10,414 nt of DNA, from positions 1-10,414 of the forward strand of contig CALDWC010000154.1 in the NCBI GenBank assembly GCA_937923945.1, in the 5' to 3' direction. Under the pieces are notes generated by a model, which had not been told where the DNA came from, did not search any database, and worked only from the letters and a program-made list of their open reading frames with translations. Of the stretch, positions 6,770 through 10,414 are shown in pieces. Each line of letters starts with the position of its first letter. Within the stretch, counting starts at the first letter, position 1. The position numbers were made by a program, and so were the translations under genes. The stretch is from an uncultured Treponema sp. GTDB taxonomy: Bacteria; Spirochaetota; Spirochaetia; Treponematales; Treponemataceae.

Positions 6770-8281
6770 TTATGTAATTCTCCGTTTTTCAAAATGATAG
6801 CGCGGACATTTTATGTCGGCGGTAACCGTGTCGCCGGTGTGTTCGTAAATAAAACGCAAGCAACGGCTGTATACCGTGTGGCATTCGCGGTAATATTCTT
6901 CGGGGCAGGTTTTGCAGGGGGAGCCTTCCGAAAAAATACTTCGATCCGGCGGAGCGTGCCATTTTTTCATGAGCTCGCCGTTCCAGCATTCCGCAACGCT
7001 CTGCGTTTTTAAGTCTCCCAAAACAGAGCGTTTGTTGTATGGTAACTGCTCGCAAATAAACACTTCACCGTTCGGCATCAGCGTCATCGAAAAACGCCCC
7101 GCATTGCAAATTGCGCGTTTTGTAAAAATATTTTCTGCCGTTATCTTTTCAACAACGACCGGCTCATCGTAAGACGCTGCAAAACCGCCCGCGGTCAATT
7201 CCACCTCGGGATGCGTTTCCTTAAACCGCTGCACCGTTTCGCTCGCCTCTTTCATTTGCATTTCACTCGGATATAAATCGTCCGTGTGCCGCGTACCGCT
7301 CCTTCCGTATTGCACCACTTGCATGCGGGTAATTCCTAAATTGGAAAGGAGCTTTAAGTAATCCGCTAAACCGTCCGCGTTATATGAAGTTAAAACCGCT
7401 TTTACCCGCACCTCAATATCTTGCGCTTGGAGATCTTTTATCATTTGGATAACATGCGAAAAATATTCGTCGTCGTTCACGCCGAGTAAATGTTGTACCA
7501 CCGTAGGGTCTGCGGAATCAAGGCTGATTTGCATTCCCGTTAAACCGGCATGTTCACGGAGCGCTTTGATCCGGTCTTTGCTTATAAGCGACTTCGTTGA
7601 AATCGAATAAAAAAGCCCCGCCTCATGCAAGGCTTTCATCACTTCGTCAATGTCGGGACGGAGCATCGGATCTCCTCCGGTGAGCATAAAACTTTCACAG
7701 CCCGTTTCTTTTAATTCTTTAAAAATAACTTTTAAACGATCAAGCGGAATTAAATCGGGTACCGGCACCAGCGGATGATAGCAATATTTACAGTGAAAAC
7801 CGCAGCTTGTCATCACATTGTAGTTAACCGAAAGCGGCGCTGAAAGCCGTAAATCCCGTGGATTAAAAATAATGCGGTCTTTCGGAATAACAAAAACAGA
7901 CGGATCGGGATAGCGTTCTTTTGTTTGCTTTAAGAGAGCGGGTTTTACTTCGGAAATATCCTGCACCAAAGGCTGAATGTTCGTGCGTTTTTCTAACGCT
8001 TCAAGCGAATTAAAAAGGAGCTTTTCATAATCGGTATCCGTAAGCGCCGCTCCGGCTTCGTTCATCCCGAACACATACGCCATATTTTTTGCCGTTTCGG
8101 CAAAGCTATGTTCACCGTCAAAAAGCAACAGCATAATCACTTCTTGCGGTAGCAGCACGCTCACTTTATCAGGCGAATAAAAAAAGTCGTCAATCGTATA
8201 GGCTATGCAACGGTGTTCTTCTTTTTTAAAACGTAATTCGGGATTGTAAATCAGTTTTTGATTGGGAGTAAATTTTTGCAT
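6770..8281 (-). CDS. Radical SAM/SPASM-type peptide maturase
   Basis: This 503-aa protein shows three parts. Residues about 20-110 resemble a PqqD-like leader-recognition domain, with LLPQEVIMLLLFDGEHSFAE followed by a helical segment. The radical SAM core has C160-x3-C164-x2-C167 (CGFHCKYC) and GGDP (202-205). The C-terminal part has C392, G405-x4-C410, C456-x2-C459, C467, C474 and C492, matching a SPASM or twitch domain with auxiliary iron-sulfur sites. Such enzymes install thioether or carbon links in ribosomal peptides. It follows four Cys-rich peptide genes, 26 nt after the last, with AAGGAG (8289-8294) 7 nt before ATG. The bond type cannot be inferred. A partial copy of its first codons lies at 9672-9703. 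Confidence 0.88.
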   Translation of the reverse strand: MQKFTPNQKLIYNPELRFKKEEHRCIAYTIDDFFYSPDKVSVLLPQEVIMLLLFDGEHSFAETAKNMAYVFGMNEAGAALTDTDYEKLLFNSLEALEKRTNIQPLVQDISEVKPALLKQTKERYPDPSVFVIPKDRIIFNPRDLRLSAPLSVNYNVMTSCGFHCKYCYHPLVPVPDLIPLDRLKVIFKELKETGCESFMLTGGDPMLRPDIDEVMKALHEAGLFYSISTKSLISKDRIKALREHAGLTGMQISLDSADPTVVQHLLGVNDDEYFSHVIQMIKDLQAQDIEVRVKAVLTSYNADGLADYLKLLSNLGITRMQVVQYGRSGTRHTDDLYPSEMQMKEASETVQRFKETHPEVELTAGGFAASYDEPVVVEKITAENIFTKRAICNAGRFSMTLMPNGEVFICEQLPYNKRSVLGDLKTQSVAECWNGELMKKWHAPPDRSIFSEGSPCKTCPEEYYRECHTVYSRCLRFIYEHTGDTVTADIKCPRYHFEKRRIT

Positions 8282-8307
8282 AAAAAAGCTCCTTCAAAAA
8301 ATATTTT

Positions 8308-8561
8308 TTATAAAAGAGATACTATCATACAAGTAGCACAAGATCCTAACGAGTAATTTCCATTCGAGCAGGAACTGTTAGAGCATTCGCCTTTTGAACA
8401 ACCGCTGGAGCATTGCGTACAAGACTCACCTGAACAAAAAAAACAAGAGATAGTATTTCCACCGCTTAAAGTCAATGAAAGCATTTTATAAAATTCTCGA
8501 CTTGTCATATTCATATTTAATTGACCTTTCGCAATGTTTTTTTCAAATTGTCTAAGTTCAT
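8308..8561 (-). CDS. Cys-rich RiPP precursor, leader and core in different frames
   Basis: Translation from ATG 8561 gives MNLDNLKK, matching the leaders of the neighbouring peptides, but runs into TAA at 8517-8519 after 14 codons. A -1 shift at the A7 run (8537-8543) rejoins NIAKGQLNMNMTSREFYKML, then a core with nine Cys (about residues 40-78 of 84), including SCTQCSSGCS, stop at 8308-8310. The core frame also has its own ATG at 8512-8514, 2 nt after the leader stop, giving 68 aa. The upstream-extended open frame (TTG at 8736) is rejected as a start because it ignores the leader match. The RBS is weak (AAAGAG). It may be a broken gene, a programmed or slippage frameshift, or two coupled ORFs. 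Confidence 0.7.
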
Positions 8562-8776
8562 ATATTTTCTCTTTATAATACAAGTAAAACAATACGGATA
8601 AATCGTAATGCTTACATATAGCTACTATGAGTGTGGTAAAACCTGCATCTACATGATAACTTTTGCATGTTTTCGTACAAACCGTATACAATAGGTACAC
8701 GAATATTACCGGCAATGTAATTCCTCTTAACAACAATACCAGCTTGCGACAAAGGTAGCATTTCCATTGTATTTCA

Positions 8777-9049
8777 TTATTGAGGAGTTGACATTACGGA
8801 ACATCCAAGCGTACACGACGGTTGACAAGCTCCATTAACATTAGTATTTTCTGACCGTGTTTTAAACAAATCATTGAGTCGAGCGGTATTATTTTCAAAT
8901 CGCAATTGCTCTTCCAGTAGCTGTGCTTCCATCAGATTCATCCTATTCATAATAGCTTCATATCGACATTTTAGCATAAACTCCGACACACTATCATAAT
9001 TATCCAACGAGCCGGATATTATTGCTTGTTTCAGTTTGTCTAAATCCAT
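8777..9049 (-). CDS. Cys-rich RiPP precursor with CxxxCxxGCS tail
   Basis: This intact 90-aa peptide begins MDLDKLKQAIISGSL, the shared leader signature, followed by a helical, charged middle (about 25-65). It ends in C75-x3-C79-x3-C83 within CQPSCTLGCS. Cys28 lies in the middle part. GGAG sits 7 nt before the ATG. It lies 20 nt after the previous peptide gene and 215 nt before the next. A 33-bp internal piece (8942-8974) is nearly duplicated at the start of the GNAT gene. It is a likely substrate of the downstream radical SAM enzyme, with the last three Cys the best candidates for modification. Confidence 0.8.
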   Translation of the reverse strand: MDLDKLKQAIISGSLDNYDSVSEFMLKCRYEAIMNRMNLMEAQLLEEQLRFENNTARLNDLFKTRSENTNVNGACQPSCTLGCSVMSTPQ

Positions 9050-9069
9050 TAATACGCTCCTATTAGTTT

Positions 9070-9315
9070 TTATGTTCTAGACGAGGATGCAGAGCAACCT
9101 TCGCTACATGATATCGGGCATTTTAACGATTCTTTTATCCCTGTTTTTCTCGCTTGTTGAAATATCATCCCTTCCACAGAGCAGCCCTTAGAACAACAGC
9201 TATGACAATCAAGTACGTTTACATTTTTCAAAAAAACAAAAACATCATAAAAATAATCAACAGAAACATTCAAAGCTCCGTCTTTTATACTTTGCTTAAG
9301 TGTATCAAGTTGCAT
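9070..9315 (-). CDS. Cys-rich RiPP precursor with two Cys clusters
   Basis: This intact 81-aa peptide begins MQLDTLKQSIKDGAL, the shared leader. It then has two separated clusters, C37-x2-C40-C41-x3-C45 (CHSCCSKGC) and C66-x3-C70-x3-C74 (CPISCSEGCS), 20 residues apart. Both contain CxxGCS. An AGAGG sequence lies just before ATG 9315. The start overlaps the end of the upstream peptide gene by 11 nt in another frame, suggesting translational coupling. It is a likely substrate of the radical SAM enzyme, and the duplicated cluster could mean two modified segments from one precursor. Confidence 0.8.
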   Translation of the reverse strand: MQLDTLKQSIKDGALNVSVDYFYDVFVFLKNVNVLDCHSCCSKGCSVEGMIFQQARKTGIKESLKCPISCSEGCSASSSRT

Positions 9316-9563
9316 TGTATCCTCTCAAAATAAATCTGTTACGGTAAGAATGAAAATGTTTTTTCCCACTACAGCCATGTAAACACTTACTGAGACAAGC
9401 CTCACTGCAACCATCTGCACACTTTGCATCACAGCCATTATCCGTGCAACCGTTAGTGCTACACCCAAACACGCACCACCTCATCGGAATCATTCCGTCA
9501 TTCATGTTTTTGAATTTCCAATCCGGCTTCCTCAATACTGTTTTTCAATTCATCTAACTTCAT
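9305..9563 (-). CDS. Cys-rich RiPP precursor, first of operon, leader and core in different frames
   Basis: ATG 9561-9563 follows a strong GGAGG (9570-9574), 6 nt away, and gives MKLDELKNSIEEAGLEIQ, the shared leader, but stops at TGA 9498-9500. The Cys-rich core lies in the +1 frame. Removing one A from the A5 run at 9507-9511 yields a single 85-aa protein. Its core has nine Cys at spacings 3, 4, 4, 3, 3, 3, 3, 3, 3, including three CxxGCS motifs. A core-frame ATG at 9503-9505 overlaps the leader stop and would give a 66-aa leaderless peptide. The tail after the last Cys (HFHSYRNRFILRGYNAT) has no counterpart in the other peptides. It may be a mutation, a frameshift site or coupled ORFs. Confidence 0.7.
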
Positions 9564-9594
9564 AAAAAACCTCCATATGTTTTATGATATTTAA

Positions 9595-9624
9595 ATGCTA
9601 TCAGGTGTTTTTTTTTCTTGTCAA
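9595..9624 (-). promoter_or_regulatory. Operon promoter with an A9 run in the spacer
   Basis: On the minus strand, TTGACA (9619-9624) and TAGCAT (9595-9600), the latter with an extended -10 TGA just upstream, are 18 bp apart. The spacer contains nine consecutive A. Transcription would start near 9588, about 14 nt before the GGAGG of the first peptide gene. No other promoter of similar quality was seen upstream of the downstream genes. Confidence 0.75.
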
Positions 9625-9671
9625 GTGAAAAAGGCAAAAATTATTAAAAAAAGTTGAATTTTTTTAGCGTT

Positions 9672-9703
9672 TTAGTTGGGAGTAAATTTCTGCATAAGAA
9701 GCT
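9672..9703 (-). pseudogene. Relic of the radical SAM gene start
   Basis: The minus strand reads ATG CAG AAA TTT ACT CCC, encoding MQKFTPN before TAA (9672-9674). The intact maturase starts MQKFTPNQ. Over the 24 bases from the ATG, 21 are identical to 8258-8281. Upstream AAGCTTCTT loosely matches the maturase 5' flank. It sits between the GNAT gene and the peptide promoter. Confidence 0.65.
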
Positions 9704-9721
9704 TAATTCTTTGTTGCTCAT

Positions 9722-10195
9722 CTAAATATTTTTAAACATAACGGTTTCAAAAGATTCCGGCGGAAAATACGAATCCAAAATAGCGTCGTCCCTTTTTGAG
9801 TTTAAAACTTCATATCCGTTTTTTTTATAGAACGTCTCTACCCACAGACAGGATTTTAAAGTTTTTAAAACTATTTTTTGAAATGCATCGGCTTTTTCAA
9901 TTTCTTGTTCGACATACGCTAATAATTTTGAACCGGCACCGCTTCGTTGTTTTTCCTTTAAAACATATAACCCTTCTATAAATATATGTGCAGGTCCTTC
10001 CAAAATCGGTTTAAACGAAATAAATGCAATCGGTTGATTATTTTCTTCCATAATGAAAACAATGTCGTTTTCTATTTGTTCCTCAAATGTTGATTTGATA
10101 TCTTGCGGCGGCCAGCCAAAAACACCATTTCCATCATTGTAGACATCCAGTATCACAGTCGCATCGGCTGCTACTGCCTTTCTCACCTTATTCAT
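9722..10195 (-). CDS. GNAT-family N-acetyltransferase
   Basis: This 157-aa protein has the GNAT pattern: an N-terminal AVAADATVILDVYNDG segment, a central IAFISFKPI strand, the acetyl-CoA loop EKQRSGAGSKLL (about 81-92), and LWVETFYKKNGYEV (about 117-130) near the end. It should transfer an acetyl group from acetyl-CoA to an amine; the substrate is not predictable. The start has AGGAG (10202-10206) 6 nt upstream. It lies on the same strand as, and upstream of, the peptide operon, but the strong promoter at 9595-9624 separates them. Remnants of a peptide gene and of the maturase gene flank it, so it may once have been part of a related cluster. A general housekeeping GNAT is the alternative. 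Confidence 0.85.
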   Translation of the reverse strand: MNKVRKAVAADATVILDVYNDGNGVFGWPPQDIKSTFEEQIENDIVFIMEENNQPIAFISFKPILEGPAHIFIEGLYVLKEKQRSGAGSKLLAYVEQEIEKADAFQKIVLKTLKSCLWVETFYKKNGYEVLNSKRDDAILDSYFPPESFETVMFKNI

Positions 10196-10219
10196 AATAA
10201 GCTCCTATCGACATTTTAG
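10187..10219 (-). pseudogene. Relic of a precursor-peptide gene at the GNAT start
   Basis: These 33 bp match 8942-8974, inside the 90-aa peptide gene, at 31 of 35 aligned columns, including a shared 14-nt TATCGACATTTTAG block. The GNAT ATG and RBS fall inside the matching stretch, aligned with an internal ATG (Met34) of the peptide gene. The match ends at 10219, where the repeat starts. Confidence 0.6.
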
Positions 10220-10220
10220 G

Positions 10221-10335
10221 AAACGCTGATTAAAGGCTTGACGCCGTTTAACAGCATACTTTGCTTCGCAAAGTTTTTTTGCAGAAGCAAAGTATCTCCT
10301 TCATTGTTTCTCAATGTTCAGTATAATAAGGTAGA
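10221..10335. repeat. Direct repeat copy B (partner at 4229-4324)
   Basis: Same orientation and sequence as copy A, apart from four substitutions and a 19-nt net insertion at 10265-10284. The insertion makes a 12-bp stem, ATACTTTGCTTC (10256-10267) with GAAGCAAAGTAT (10284-10295). The TATAAT of copy A is also present (10322-10327). Confidence 0.8.
10258..10280 (+). terminator. Terminator-like hairpin inside repeat copy B
   Basis: ACTTTGC (10258-10264), loop TTC, GCAAAGT (10268-10274) and a run of seven T (10274-10280) give an intrinsic-terminator shape on the plus strand. The same left arm can instead pair with 10284-10295. No plus-strand gene ends just upstream in this window. Confidence 0.45.
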
Positions 10336-10371
10336 TTCTGAACATTTGCGAAACAATAAATTTTAAAGGTG

Positions 10372-10414
10372 GGCACTGAAAAGTAGTCTCTAAAAACATC
10401 AGTTTTTAGAGACT
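10372..10414. repeat. Inverted repeat cut by the window end
   Basis: AGTCTCTAAAAAC (10385-10397) and GTTTTTAGAGACT (10402-10414) form a perfect 13-bp stem with a 4-nt loop. The preceding GGCACTGAAAAGTAGTCTC resembles 3975-3993. The element may continue beyond the window. Confidence 0.65.

Noticed and set aside
8308..8736. 142-aa open frame starting at TTG 8736
   Set aside because: It reads through the leader region of the last peptide in the wrong frame. The other frame gives MNLDNLKK with a match to the three sister leaders, so the gene is placed at 8308-8561 instead.
8308..9563. Assignment of the peptides to the SCIFF family
   Set aside because: The CxxxC spacing is similar in one peptide, but the leader, the GCS motif and the varied Cys patterns do not fit a single SCIFF-type precursor.
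10244..10311. Short Cys-containing minus-strand ORF (MKEILCF...) in repeat copy B as another precursor
   Set aside because: It lies inside a repeat, its frame differs in copy A, and it has no leader signature.

Overview
The window looks like chromosomal DNA from a host-associated spirochaete, most likely Treponema. This is inferred from moderate AT content, a MurC of the CEYxRxFL type, and intergenic space filled with short hairpin repeats. No rRNA or other decisive taxonomic marker is present.

Layout: (1) 1-300 holds a hairpin repeat, a strong promoter and a tRNA-Ala(CGC) gene. (2) 317-3391, plus strand, holds two housekeeping genes, an NAD(P)-dependent malic enzyme and murC. Each has a promoter so close to its ATG that the mRNAs should be nearly or fully leaderless. 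(3) 3394-4530 is a gene graveyard and repeat field. It contains the frameshifted C-terminal third of an iron-containing alcohol dehydrogenase cut off by a repeat, several related hairpin repeats, a 21-22 bp A/T-rich tandem repeat, and four consecutive stem-loops. (4) 4553-9624, minus strand, is one apparent operon read right to left: four small Cys-rich peptides, a radical SAM/SPASM protein, a small exported protein and an ABC exporter. (5) 9672-10195 holds a relic of the radical SAM gene start and a GNAT acetyltransferase whose start overlaps a relic of a peptide gene. (6) 10220-10414 has more repeats, one of them a direct copy of the repeat at 4229.

The minus-strand operon reads as a RiPP-type biosynthetic system. 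The four peptides share a short N-terminal signature (MxLDxLKxxIxxGxL, clearest in three and recoverable in the fourth) but have very different C-terminal parts, which are linked only by the motif CxxGCS. The radical SAM protein has a PqqD-like leader-binding N-terminus, a CxxxCxxC cluster site and a SPASM-like Cys-rich C-terminus, so it is the likely maturase. The ABC protein lacks a peptidase domain, so leader removal must be done elsewhere or not at all.

The most unusual aspect is that two of the four precursor genes have the shared leader and the Cys-rich core in different reading frames. The shift falls in a run of A (A7 in one, A5 in the other). In both, the leader frame stops right at an ATG that opens the core frame. 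A run of nine A also sits between the -35 and -10 of the operon promoter. Together these suggest slippage-tuned or decaying expression. All functional assignments are from reading the sequence; no database search was done.
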